Part shown: positions 1 to 10,805 of the stretch, in pieces | How positions within the stretch are numbered: the first letter of the stretch is position 1 | How the letters are laid out: each line of letters opens with the position of its first letter | NCBI GenBank assembly: GCA_009741485.1 | Contig: CM019217.1 | Coordinates: 36,907,298-36,971,297, forward strand | DNA: 64,000 bases | From: Malurus cyaneus samueli | Lineage: Eukaryota > Chordata > Aves > Passeriformes > Maluridae | Reading direction: 5' to 3' | Notes under the pieces: model-generated | Told to the model about the DNA's origin: nothing | Seen by the model: the letters and a program-made list of their open reading frames with translations, nothing else | The model's database searches: none | Position numbers and translations under genes: made by a program

Positions 1-972
1 CAAGAAAAGGCTGAGTCCTTTTGTACCCTTTTGATATTTCATTCATTTCTGACTGCTTGTTGATTTGAAATATGGCTGCACCAAAATTCCCAGATACATT
101 ATTAGCAAGCAGCAGGCTGATTCTTCACCTACAGCATGTTTTCCGCTGTTCACTGTTTTCTGCCAGACCTAAGAAAGCCTCTGTCCTGGCTCATTCTCCT
201 CCTTTGCCTTCTCTCATAGCAAAGTCTGTAAAACAGAGACCCATCCTCTGCATTTGCAATCAAGCTACCCCTCAGCCCTCATGCTTTGCCTTTTTATGTA
301 GCCGAGCCCTGTCATGCAGTAACTGGGAAAATACAGCTTTCCAGCCTCATTTATAATTGGCATAGAGCCTGAAGAATGATTGCTTGATAGAGCCATTGGC
401 CTGGGACTCTATAGGACGAAGATCCTTTTGATGCCATTAATGCTTTCCAGCCTGGCATTGTTGCTCAATTACTCACTGTCTGGCTGGGTCTGTCAGATGG
501 TGCTGCGCTTTGACTCCACCATTACACTTGAGGGGACAACATGTACTCCACCCAAAGATGAAATGTCATGTTTCAGAGCTGGGCTCTGGCTTGAACTATA
601 CACCCAAGTAGAGAACAAAGAGCTGTTGCCCTTGCTTGGCCATTTTAGAGTGATGCCTGTCCACCTATTCCCTGGCAAAGCTGGGGAACCTGATAAGAGA
701 CAGTGATGCCTGTCATTTTCCTTTGCTGTTGGTCATGAGTCGAGCAGAGTCCCAGTTTCCCCTGAAGCCACAAGTTAGCTCCAGATAGACAGAGGTGGAA
801 GAATACAATGCCATGACATATCCTCCTGCTTCTTTTCTTCCCCTCTGTTCTTAATTTTGGGGAAGTTTCCAGAAACCACAGTGACACATCCTCACTTCTC
901 ACCCATCTCCTGTTTGCCAGAGAGCCTACAAGTGCCCCACAAACCTTCTGACTGCTGTTTGCCTAGTGGCCC

Positions 973-1380
973 TGGCTGTCAGGGGCGCTGCATGTGAAGG
1001 GCAGCGGCTATGAGGGGCCTGGCTGTGAGGGGTGTCGGTTGTGAGGGGTGGCGGGTGTGAGGGTTGTCGGTTGTGAGGGCGCCGGCTGTGAGGGGTGTCG
1101 GCTGTGAGGAGTGTCGGCTGTGAGGGGTGGCGGGTGTGAGGTGTGTCGGCCGTGAGGGGTGGCGGGTGTGAGGAGTGTCGGTTGTGAGGGAGCCGGCTGT
1201 GAGGGGTGTCGGCTGTGAGGAGCGCTGTCTGTGAGGGGTGTCGGCTGTGAGGGCGCTGTCTGTGAGGAGTGTCGGCTGTGAGGGCGCTGTCTGTGAGGGC
1301 GCCGGCTGTCAGGGAGCCGGCTGTGAGGAGTGTCGGCTGTGAGGACGCCGGCTGCGGCGGGGTCTGGCTGAGGGGCGCAG
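973..1380. repeat. G-rich 15-16 bp minisatellite
   Basis: About two dozen imperfect copies of a unit like CTGTGAGGGGTGTCGG, alternating between 15 and 16 bases, with variants GTGTGAGGGGTGGCGG and CTGTGAGGGCGCTGT. G runs of three or four recur on the plus strand, so the GALNTL6 transcript would be C-rich here. The repeat has no stop codons in several frames, which explains a 222-codon open frame on the minus strand made of SQPTP/HSRH-like repeats. I do not regard that frame as a gene. The array merges on its right side into CpG-dense single-copy DNA. Confidence 0.9.
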
Positions 1381-1560
1381 GCCCGTCCCGCGGCGGGCGC
1401 GCTCAGCTGGGCCGCGCTGCCCTCTGCTGCCTGCCCGCCGCAGCGCAGCCACGCCGGGCACAAGCCTGCCGCACAGCCGCAGGGCTGAGGTGCTCCCGGG
1501 AAGTTTTTGACACTCTCCGACAGTGCGACGGTATGCGCTGTTCCCCACCAGCCCGGCAGC
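1376..1560. promoter_or_regulatory. CpG-dense segment beside the minisatellite
   Basis: A block rich in CG dinucleotides (for example GTCCCGCGGCGGGCGCGCTC and CCGCCGCAGCGCAGCCACG) inside otherwise AT-rich intron. With the array it makes a GC-rich island of about 0.6 kb. It could be a small CpG island, an internal promoter, or simply GC-rich repeat flank. No TATA box or exon was seen nearby. The regulatory reading is inference only. Confidence 0.35.
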
Positions 1561-1991
1561 GACAATTCGTGCTGTGCCTGGGGCACACGCCAAGCACCGA
1601 AGTGTTTGAGACTTCCTAGCTCTGATTCTGGGATCTGAGGAGCTGGCTGGTTGAACTGCCTTCGTGCCAGCTTCACCTACTGATTTTCATTATGTCACTT
1701 TGCGTCCTTAGTAAGACTTTTGTATCCATCTGATCTCAAACGTTGCAGCACCCTGGAGTACGCTGAAACACGGATTCTTCCCTAACGACCTTTTTCCTTT
1801 GTGATATTTCTCTTTTGTCTAAGCCTTTACTTTTTCAAAGGATATTTCAAGTCTCCATTTTCTCAGCTTTTTTTCCTTCTCACATTTTCATCCAACTTCT
1901 TTTCCTCCCTTCTCATCTCCGGCCGTCTCAGCATTCCCCCCTCCCTTCTTGAGGAGGGTTTGGAGCTTTGCAGATTTTGAAACGAGAGAAC

Positions 1992-2021
1992 GTTGCGATG
2001 GTCTGAAACGGACCATGCAAC
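1992..2021. repeat. Short imperfect hairpin
   Basis: GTTGCGATGGTC and GACCATGCAAC are inverted around the 7-base loop TGAAACG, with one unpaired G in the left arm. The segment has more CpG than its surroundings. No function is assigned. Confidence 0.5.
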
Positions 2022-3070
2022 TTCCTTCAGTTAACTCCTTGAATTACTGGATGTCTTTCAGAAACAAAACAATTATATTTATTTAGTCTTGGCACCCTAT
2101 CCCCATGCATTATTCTTTGGTAGCTATCTGAAGAAGTCTTCTTTCAGCAATTTCCTTTTTTACCGTGTTGGCACTTACCTAAATTGACATAATCTTTCAA
2201 CTTCTCGGTTTCGTGCACTTGTGCTTCTCCTGCATTTCTCAGTATCCTCAGAGCATGATTTCTTGACCTCAGCACTTCAAATACCCCTCAGAACTCCTCT
2301 CCTGATCTTTTAAGTTTTTACAAAGTGCCATGAGTGACTGCCTGGTCAATTCTTCTTCTCAGCGTTAGGAATCTTATACTAAATCTGAGACCTTTTCCTG
2401 TGAAACACATGCTTGCTAATTTTGCTAATAAACAGTTAGGTTGTACTTTTCATCTAGGTTCTCTGCTCACATTGGCCAGACCCATGGCCTGCAAGTCATG
2501 ATCCCTTTCAGCACTGACAGTGAGTAAGAATCAGAGCTCTTTTCCTCCATACTCCTGAGAACTAATATTTTTCTACCTAACCAACCTAAACAAAAGGTTT
2601 GAGTCTTTATAACTGCTTGTCTTTTGAAATGCTTTTTTGCTTGCTTTTACCTATTTGTCTCACTTATACTTCATATTTGTTTAAAATATAACAGCTTATT
2701 GTGATGAAAGCATAAAAGCAGACTATGATTAGAGCTTTACAAGGCCTTGTACTATATTTAAAATATTTTCAGGTAACTCAACTAAAATCAACATGTTTTC
2801 ATGACACAGAGGGTAAGAACAGGGCATCAAAAAGTTCTCTGAGCATTGCAATTCCTTTTGGACATGAAGACAGTCCAGGTGGCTGTTGGAATTTCTGAGG
2901 TTATAATAAGGAATACTTTGTAAATGCCATTAAGGTCAGTAGTCATTCACAAATTATTTTTACAGTGTGTTTTACCTTAAGAAAAGGAGAAGCGCTCAGA
3001 AAAATGTTTAAAAATGGGAAAAGAGAAACAACAATGTTACCCTGATTTTCTCTTTCCACTATTAAAATAC

Positions 3071-3187
3071 CTGCTCATGTGACCATGTTCGTTCTGAGCC
3101 ATCCTTCACACAGATGTCCAGTCTCAGCTCAGTCCCCGTGGCTCCGTGTTTACTGTCCACACAGAGGTTGGCTGCCACATTTCGAAT
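3071..3187 (-). CDS. GALNTL6: GALNTL6 exon, start of ricin-type lectin domain
   Basis: Exactly 39 codons, phase 0 on both sides, starting [15 protein letters not shown] and ending [11 protein letters not shown]. It is the first part of the C-terminal ricin B-type beta-trefoil, with two Cys in the usual alpha-repeat spacing (NLCVD...LRLDIC); CVD stands where many family members have CLD. In the family this domain binds GalNAc on already glycosylated peptides and steers later additions. The frame is too short to appear as a long open frame and was found from the join to the upstream exon. The acceptor ends TTGGTTTTGCAG. The donor GTATTT is the weakest of the five. The next exon, expected to start near LFTF, is not in positions 1-3070. 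Confidence 0.92.
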
Positions 3188-4541
3188 CTGCAAAACCAAG
3201 AGCAATATTTCACATTAAACTGGGCTGCAGAATAGAGCTTTCAACATCAGGGGGTTAGGAGTTTAGCTTCGAAGGGCTTGAGATTGACCGTCAGTTATGT
3301 AAAACTGGTAGGAATTACTTTTTACAAGGTAGACAGCCATGTGCTGGAATGAACTACTCTTTATAAGAGCAGCTTCAGGAGCAAAGTTTGAAATATTCTG
3401 CTTAATAAATGAAAGGTAGCTCTTATGAAATATCTTCATGCAAAAAACTAAGAGGAAAACGTCTGAGAAGTTCAAAGCTTATGTGACTGCTTCTTCCTTC
3501 CTATGAGAGCAAGAAAGATCACCAATGTTAGAAGGAACTGATTTCTGTACGAGTCTCTCCCAGGCATTGGAGCAAAATGCATTCAAAATTTAGGCATACC
3601 ATGTTCCAATCCATGGTCTTACTTTGACACAATAACACCATTGTAGATAAGGTCGCACATTATTCCCTGAAGTGCATAAAATTAAAAAGTACTTAATAAA
3701 TCTGTACGGAAACATGTGCTTACTCATGGAGGTTCGTTCTGCATGCCTGCTGCAAACACTGCAGTGTAACTTGTTCTTAAAAGGAAAATCCCATTCTTGA
3801 GGCTGAAGCAACTGAGTAATAAGTAATCTGTGGCTATCAAACATACCAGTTATGTACTACTGCTGCCACATATATTTTCTTTGAAACATTGGGTTGAAAA
3901 GTAAGATTTGCCCAATGCCTCCAAAAAGAGCAAAATCCTAACTTTGTTTTGCAAATACATGCACATTTCTTCTTGAGTACCTTAGTTGGGCTACTTAAAA
4001 ATCCTTTAGACACCTTTATAATGAAAACTCTTTCTTCAAAAAACTTTCCCTCTCAACGACAAAAGCAGAAAATGAGTAATCAAAGTGCAACATACCTGCA
4101 TGGAAACATACACAAATTCTATATGTATAATATATAGAAAGCAGGCACATATTTTGACATTCTGGATACTACTTTCATCCTTATTTAAAAAAAACCTAGA
4201 TGCTGAATGGAGATGCAATTGAGTAGTCATTTGTGTTTTTTTCATGAAAAATACTTTGGAAGTCACTGCTATTGCCATAATATGCCCGACAAATGTACGC
4301 ATCAGAACTGAATACCTCATACAGATCCTAAGGGTAGAAAACTTCTCAGCATTGCATGAAATATTGTGAGGAGGGAAATCCTCATGCAAGACACATGCCC
4401 GAGCTACTTTTTTTTTAAATCTGGGGAAGTGGGATTGAGTCTGTTAAGCAAGATCAAGAAAGATTAACACAGATGGGTAAGCAACAGGTAGTGGAGAAAA
4501 TGTAAAATTGTCACCTTCAGGAATGGTTTTAGGAGGTGCAT

Positions 4542-4974
4542 TGTTGCAGAATGGCTTAATGAAAAGGGACTTAGCTCCCTGGAAGGCTTGTGCAAGCAAA
4601 CTGGGTGCTAGCAAATTTTAGGCCTTTGCATTAATAACTGAAAATATTGCTCAGGGGCAGCATTGGGCCTCTGTGTTGATAATGGGAAACATTGCAGGAT
4701 GTGTGTGTCCAGAGTGTTCAAAGACAGAATGTTTTTGATATGCTGCAGGATGCAAGCACTAAGAATAGTCAAGGTCAGGATGTTTTTGAGAGATTGGGAA
4801 AGAACGGAAGAGGGGAGGGAAGAGAGAATGTAACTGTGCATGTAACTTGTGCTACCAATAATATTGTAGCAGTAGCATAATTAACTATGAGCTATATAAC
4901 CTGTTGAATCAGAATAAAGTTGAAGTTTGCTTTATCACTCATATTGAGTGGTCCTAGTCTTCCCTTCTGCGACA
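4542..4974 (+). mobile_element. Solo LTR of an endogenous retrovirus, 6-bp target duplication
   Basis: 433 bp that begins TGTTGCAG and ends CTGCGACA, inverted terminal sequences matching at 7 of 8 bases. It is flanked on both sides by the direct repeat GTGCAT (4536-4541 and 4975-4980). A TATA-like TATATAA lies at 4893-4899 and AATAAA at 4913-4918, in the order expected for plus orientation with a short R region. A 6-bp duplication is typical of class II (beta/alpha-like) avian elements. There is no second LTR or internal region, so it is a recombined solo copy. It is antisense to GALNTL6. Family not named. Confidence 0.85.
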
Positions 4975-5082
4975 GTGCATTTGCTTAACTTAGGAAAGGC
5001 AGACTGGGCAAAAGCTGGGGGACCATCAGTTTGAGCAACTGCTTACAGGAACCTTTAATCCTTCACCAGAGCTCAGACAAGC

Positions 5083-5103
5083 TTTTTTTTTTTTTTTTTT
5101 TTT
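5083..5103. repeat. T21 homopolymer
   Basis: 21 T on the plus strand, A in transcript sense. No processed pseudogene or SINE was recognised on either side. Confidence 0.9.
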
Positions 5104-5490
5104 AAACTTGGACAAGCCTAGTCCTAGGATATTTTTTTCAATAAAATAAAAATTGCTAAAGATGAGGTAAAACACTACCTGTTCATACACACCACCAGAT
5201 GCAGAAACCCAGCACTGGGCAGCTCCACAATAAAAAAGATGAAAGGTGGTTAGTTCTCAACAACCTTAATTTTCACATCACCCAGCAAAAGAGGCAGGAA
5301 AGAATAATGAGGGGAATAGAATTTGATGTAATATTTTTCAAGTTTCATGTGAAATACTTACTCCAAGTATAATTTTTCTTGGAGAATGTTCAGTCATTTC
5401 TCAAGGCAATTAAATTTCCATTGTATAAATAAAGATTTCTGGTCTAATAGAAAATTAAATGAAAAATCAGATAAATTCTTACAGCATGCA

Positions 5491-5610
5491 AGTTAATTAA
5501 AATGGAGCTGCTAATAACTGCCATTAATAATTGGGTATATTTATGTGATTCAGAATTGTAAAATGACAGTGAATACACTCCATGTCCAATTAATGTTTAT
5601 TGCATTAAAG
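5491..5610. promoter_or_regulatory. Cluster of TAATTA-like homeodomain cores (candidate enhancer)
   Basis: Within 120 bases there are TTAATTAA, CTAATAAC, CATTAATAATTG, CAATTAATG and GCATTAAA, a dense set of possible homeodomain sites in a developmental gene's intron. AT-rich DNA yields such motifs easily, so this is only a candidate. Confidence 0.2.
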
Positions 5611-6101
5611 GGCCTTCATAATTTTGTCTCGATGGCATCGCTCCATCCCAGTCTCTGTCATCTGGACTGTGCAGTAAATGTGTTCAGTCCATTTCTGGAA
5701 AAGGCTTGAGCTGAAGCTACACTTAGTTCCTTCAGCGCTGGAATCTGTCTCTTTCATTATTTCCTCCTCTCTTCCCTCTGCTCCTGAAAGGTTTGCTTGA
5801 GTTAGTTTTTCCTGTTTTTTTTCCAGTTCATATGTTAGCTCATCCATTTTTTAGTTTTATATTTTCAGCTGCAGAGGAGTCATGATTTGTTTTTTGTTTT
5901 CCTTTTGTAATAAGGCATTTCAGTCAAGTCTCTGCTTTTGTTCTCTGGCGCTTTTGTGTGGCCTTGGCAGTTGCTAGAAACTGAACTGAGCCACCATGCC
6001 AGAGCCACAGGGAATGTTCTGCCAAGTATCAGCACCACACAGCGTGCAAATCCCCTAAGATGTTTCGATGGATGAAGAAAGGAAAGCAGAAGTACAGGGG
6101 C

Positions 6102-6121
6102 TTTTTTTTTTTTTTTTTTTT
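6102..6121. repeat. T20 homopolymer
   Basis: 20 T on the plus strand. The flanks show no retrocopy that I recognise. Confidence 0.9.
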
Positions 6122-9100
6122 CCTCATTCATAACCAATATGCATTTGAACTGCCTTGTCTCCAGTCACACAGCACGATGGGTTTAGGATTTTTGAGGTTA
6201 TGAATTACAACCAGAAAACAAATAACTAGTGATCCTAACATATTTCCAACATTCATATTTATGCAATTGTATAGATCAGAAGACAGATTTTATCAGCCAT
6301 GCAGGTAGGGCATTGAGTTGCTACATACAAAACTTATTTGCTCAGCCTTAAATACCATCATTCACACACACAGATAAGCGTACAAGAAAAGAATGTTTCC
6401 AAGGACTTTGATGTATGGACTGACAAGGATGGTTAGTGATGATACTAAAGATTGCTTCAGAATTAAATAAATTCCAGCAAAAGCACAGGACACTACCTGT
6501 AAGCCATTATGCATTCTTAGTTCTTGAAATACCATCCTAACTCACTTTGGGACTATGGGCACTGTAGTCCTTACAGAGAGCAGATGAAGTGTAGAAGCAT
6601 CGAGAATGCAGCTTCCCAGAGCCCAGCAGTTATACTGACCAATGTTCTTTGGTAATTCTAAAACTCTACAACTCTTCCCAGGCAAATGAGTTCCTGAAAG
6701 ACTTGCTATTGAGAGAGTGTCCAGCTCCTGCAGCCTTGCCCTGCCTGCACAGGAGCCAGGCTGTCACCCAGGCACACGTTAGCCTTCCTAGGGCCTGAGT
6801 GCAGTGAGCTGGAGAGGAAGAGGCCAGTTCCTGGGGGTGCTGAGAGCTGCCCTGCATGCTCATTATGACATGAAATGGCGCCAAAAGCAGAAAGAGGGAA
6901 AGTGTAGCAATCTAAAACGGGTGTATGTTCAATATGGTCATCTGTGAATGATGACTGTGGAGATGGTGTTGGGACAATCCTCAGGGATGCAGCAACTAGA
7001 CAGCACCTTGATGCTATCATTTTATATAATACTTTCTGTACGTCTGATTGAATGCCTTAAATAAGAAAATGGCTGTAACTTGTAGAAGACAGTTATAGTG
7101 CACTGCTTACATTCTCTGATAACCCTAGGGCCATCAATGTCTATGGATCAAATATGGAAAAATGAACCACTTCTGTCAACTGATACATAGTAATTTTAGA
7201 AGTATTTATCCTTTGTGTGAGCAATAAAAAAGCAAAAGTCAAAGGTAAAGAAGTCAAGCACTGCCAAAGACCTTGCTGAAGAAAAAGGAGACTCTTATCC
7301 AGTGTGACATTGATCCAGATAAAAGAATTTGAACAGTCCAGCTGTGCAACACTCTGTGCAGAGTAGGGTTATATTGCTTTTGTACAACAGACGTGTGACG
7401 CTTGCTGGGCTCAGATTGATTCATTAAGGGTATGAGGACGACACTTTTTAAAACAAGGAAAATAATAGAAAGAGAAGCTAGTGAGTTCTTAGGCTTTTAT
7501 ATTTCTTCAAATGTGCTGCTTGACTTAATGTGTGACATTTTCATGTCAGTGCTGTAGAACAGTTCCGTAAAATCCATGAGTTTGGGGTCGAGAAAGGAGT
7601 ACTTTCAGGTTCTACAGCTTAGTGCTGCTGCAGTGACTGAGACACTTCTTCATTAAATCATTCAAGTTCATGTAACAGCAAGTGAAGACAAGCTTAAATA
7701 ACTCCCTTTTGAATTTTTTTTGCATCACCTTGATTATAGGACTCATGAAATCTAAAAGAAATGGCAATGTCTGATATTATATGACTGATTTACTGTAAAA
7801 TGTATTTTCAAAGATATTAGAAGCTGTGATATCTGCACAATATATTCATGCTGGATCATAGCTTGTAGATTCATGAGTACTTCCTAAGAAAACATCTGGT
7901 GTCCAATTCACATCTATTGTTTTGAGTAGTAGAACTTCAAATATACACACTACAAATAAATTATTCTGTCTTAGAAAGAGCATGGGATAGGTATTACTGT
8001 TTTCAACTGGTACCAAACTTCCCAATATATTCAAAAGAATAAGAACAAAACCTAATGGAAAACTTTCTCCTTTTCCATAGTGCAAAAGAGTACAGTTACC
8101 TCATTCAAACACGACAGTCTCACCAACCTTAATCTCTCTGGATTTGCTGTTACTTTGCTTTACTGCACATATTTCAGATGTTACAAGGCAGAACAGATAA
8201 TCAAGGGAATGTACATCCTGCCAGCTACAAGGACAAAAGGCACAAACACACAGAAGAGATAAGGCCATGACAAGCGTAGTAAAAAAGATTGCTTTTTGTT
8301 TTCAAAATGTCCTTCTCTTCCATCATAAACAGATTTTGTCAAGAAATATAAGAGTCAGATTTTAAATAAATGTGTTTGCAAAAAAGAGGAGTTGAGCAGA
8401 GGCTGTTTATGAGACATCTGCTTTCACACCACATGCTTTTACTAGTTAGATCTCAAAATACTAGAGGCAAACTTGTCTGAGTACTTCATTGTTTACTGTT
8501 TCTCAGACTGGCATAGGCAAGCAGATGTAAAGTATTTCCAAATGGAAGCACAGAGGGTACTAAATGACAGTCAGTGTTGGCACAGGCTTTTGGTGTGTAT
8601 AATCAGCAAGGTTTCTTGAGCTGTCTGATTCCTACAAAGCAGTAACAATACAGTCTGCTTCCCTCTTCCAGCTTCTCACAGCTATTGACCTTCAAGTTTT
8701 TTCAAGTTCCTCACAAATGCCAAAAATTTAATTAAAACTGCACAGGAATGTGACAGACTCAGGAAAAACAAGAATAGTAGGGCTGAAAGTTCTGTTCTTG
8801 TTATTTTAGAGAAAGTATGTTTTAGACAAAAAAGAAAATCTTTGGTCTTCATGTCCTTCCTAAGAACTTAGCAAGTGCTTTTAAGGTACAGATGTAAAAC
8901 CAATGATATGATTTTTAATTTACTTTTAAAAATACTTGGGTTTATGCACAGATTATATTAATATTGCTGTGAAAAAAAATGAATATCTGAATCATAAGCT
9001 CCTCCTCTTAGACCCACTTGATTGAGTCAAGGATTGTCCAGCTGGCCAGAGAAATTACACATCTCCTGATCACAGTCCCCCAAGAACACACATGTATTCA

Positions 9101-10583
9101 TGTGGAAGATGGTGAAGGAAGATCACTGTAGCAGTCACAGCAACCTGATCCACCCTGACTTCTACTGATAAATGCCTTATCTTTTGGTACACATTCATCT
9201 CATACAGCATGGGCAGCAGCACCAAAAAAGAAGAAAGTTTAACAACAAAAGAATTCATTATGCCAAGAAGCATCAGACAGTAAGACACATATAAACTGGA
9301 GTTTTCCTGAATGTCTGTAAAGATGTAATTATGTAGGGAGATGTTATATAAAAATCTTGCAAAGAAGAATTAAGGATTGCTAGTACCACAGAAAGTTATT
9401 TAAAAAATCTCATTATGAGATAATTCACTTTTCTAAAACAAAATTCTGAAAAATTGTAGATGTACATTCGTTTAGAAGTCTATGGTCTGGTCTTGACCAC
9501 TGGGAATATGCAGACTTGTGTCTGATTTTAGCAAATGTTTTGGTCAAAGTTTCAACTTCATCCTTTGGTTTCAAACATGAAAATTAATTTTCTGAGAGCC
9601 CTAAGAACATCTCCTGAAAAATCAGAGAAGGCTAGAATTCACAGTACAAATATTCCTATGGTTTTTAAGAAAGTAGCACAATACATTGGAAGAGTGAAGC
9701 CTTCTTTATATATCTTAATGAATTGAAAGGTAAAAGCCCTCTGCATGCAACCTATCAGTGGAGTGAAGCTGTTGTAGTTCTTGGGGGCAAAGGTCACAGC
9801 AATTTTTCAGGGCAAGTAAGGAAATAATTTAATCTCCCTGCACTCCTTGTATTCTCATTTCTTCTGCACAAAACAGTCAAAGTAACATTTGCTACAGCTC
9901 TACCCTTCAGAGAGGTCTGAATGCAGAATATCTTTGATCACAGGTGAAGATTTGCAGCGAACTGTTTCCTCATACCCTGCTCTGCAGTGATGCTCAGATA
10001 TTGGCTTCTCTTTTGTGGTCTCTCCCTCCCCTTATCCATCAATGCAGAAACTGTATTTATCTGCTACTGGTACTCAGTGATGACAGAACCTACAGAATGC
10101 AAAGAACAGCTAAGCAAAATCAGTCTTTTTAAAAGGAAAGTATCCAGGCCTTGCTTGTCACATTTCACAAGTGAGCAAACCTAACTCCACCTTCACAGGA
10201 TTGTCCTTGTAAGGACAGGAGGAGATATACAAGTAGATATGCAGGAAAACCCCAAACACTGACTTCAGACCTTCCTTTTTACTGAGGTGATTCTCTGAAT
10301 CCAAAATCTTCTTGTGACATGCAGTAATGAGTGCTACATACTCTTTTCCTCATTCCTGTCCTCACTGTGCATACATCGTGTACCCTCTCTCCACAAAGTT
10401 GTAATGAGTTACAAATGCGACAGTGATAGTTTTAGGACATGACAGGGATTGTTCAGGGATTGTTTCAACCCATTGTGAACTTCCTTAGTAACACTACTTA
10501 GCATCAGGTTTACTCTGATTTAATAATTTTCTTTTCCCACAATCTAAAATGCTAGACTCATTTAAACTTGATCTATTCCTCAC

Positions 10584-10805
10584 CTCCCCCCAGGCAGCAG
10601 GTGGAGGCTCCACAGGAGGGTAATATTTGGGGACATCCCAAGCCACTGCAGCCATGAACCATTTGAAATCTTTACACTTCAGGTGCTTGCGCAGCTCCTT
10701 CTGGGCAGAGATGTCACCAGTTGAGAGATGTCTGTACTCAGGCCGTCGCTGGTAAATGTACTCTGCAAACTCATCCATCCATGTCTCTGCCACACGCTTC
10801 AGGTT
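10584..10805 (-). CDS. GALNTL6: GALNTL6 exon, end of catalytic domain and linker
   Basis: Exactly 74 codons, phase 0 on both sides, from [20 protein letters not shown] to [12 protein letters not shown]. It holds the conserved WMDE(F/Y)...[12 protein letters not shown] block that ends the catalytic domain, a Lys/Cys-rich helix region ([13 protein letters not shown]), and the proline-rich linker before the lectin domain. The acceptor has a run of twelve T in transcript sense (10817-10828) followed by GTGACTTGCAG; the donor is GTGAGG. An open frame continues past the donor into the intron, so the true 3' boundary rests on the splice signal and on the in-frame join to IRNVAANLC in the next exon. 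Confidence 0.93.

Larger units (their letters stand above)
1..3070 (-). other. GALNTL6: GALNTL6 intron, 5' part, downstream of the last visible exon
   Basis: Starts with the GTATTT donor at 3070 and runs off the window. It holds a G-rich minisatellite with CpG-dense DNA (973-1560) and a short hairpin at 1992-2021. Positions 1-970 and 2030-3060 show no recognisable feature. The next lectin-domain exon is not here. Confidence 0.8.
3188..10583 (-). other. GALNTL6: GALNTL6 intron of 7.4 kb
   Basis: Starts with GTGAGG at 10583 and ends TTTTGCAG at 3188. It contains a solo LTR (4542-4974), T21 and T20 runs (5083-5103, 6102-6121) and an AT-rich stretch dense in TAATTA-like cores (5491-5610). I see nothing else that I can name between 6.2 and 10.5 kb. 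Confidence 0.85.

Noticed and set aside
1008..1676. 222-codon minus open frame rich in SQPTP and HSRH repeats
   Set aside because: It is the translation of the minisatellite and CpG-rich flank. Several frames are open on both strands and no splice or start context supports a gene.
10494..10583. Extension of the minus frame past WGGE-exon end at 10584
   Set aside because: It is intron read-through after the GTGAGG donor. The in-frame join to the exon at 3187 shows the true path.
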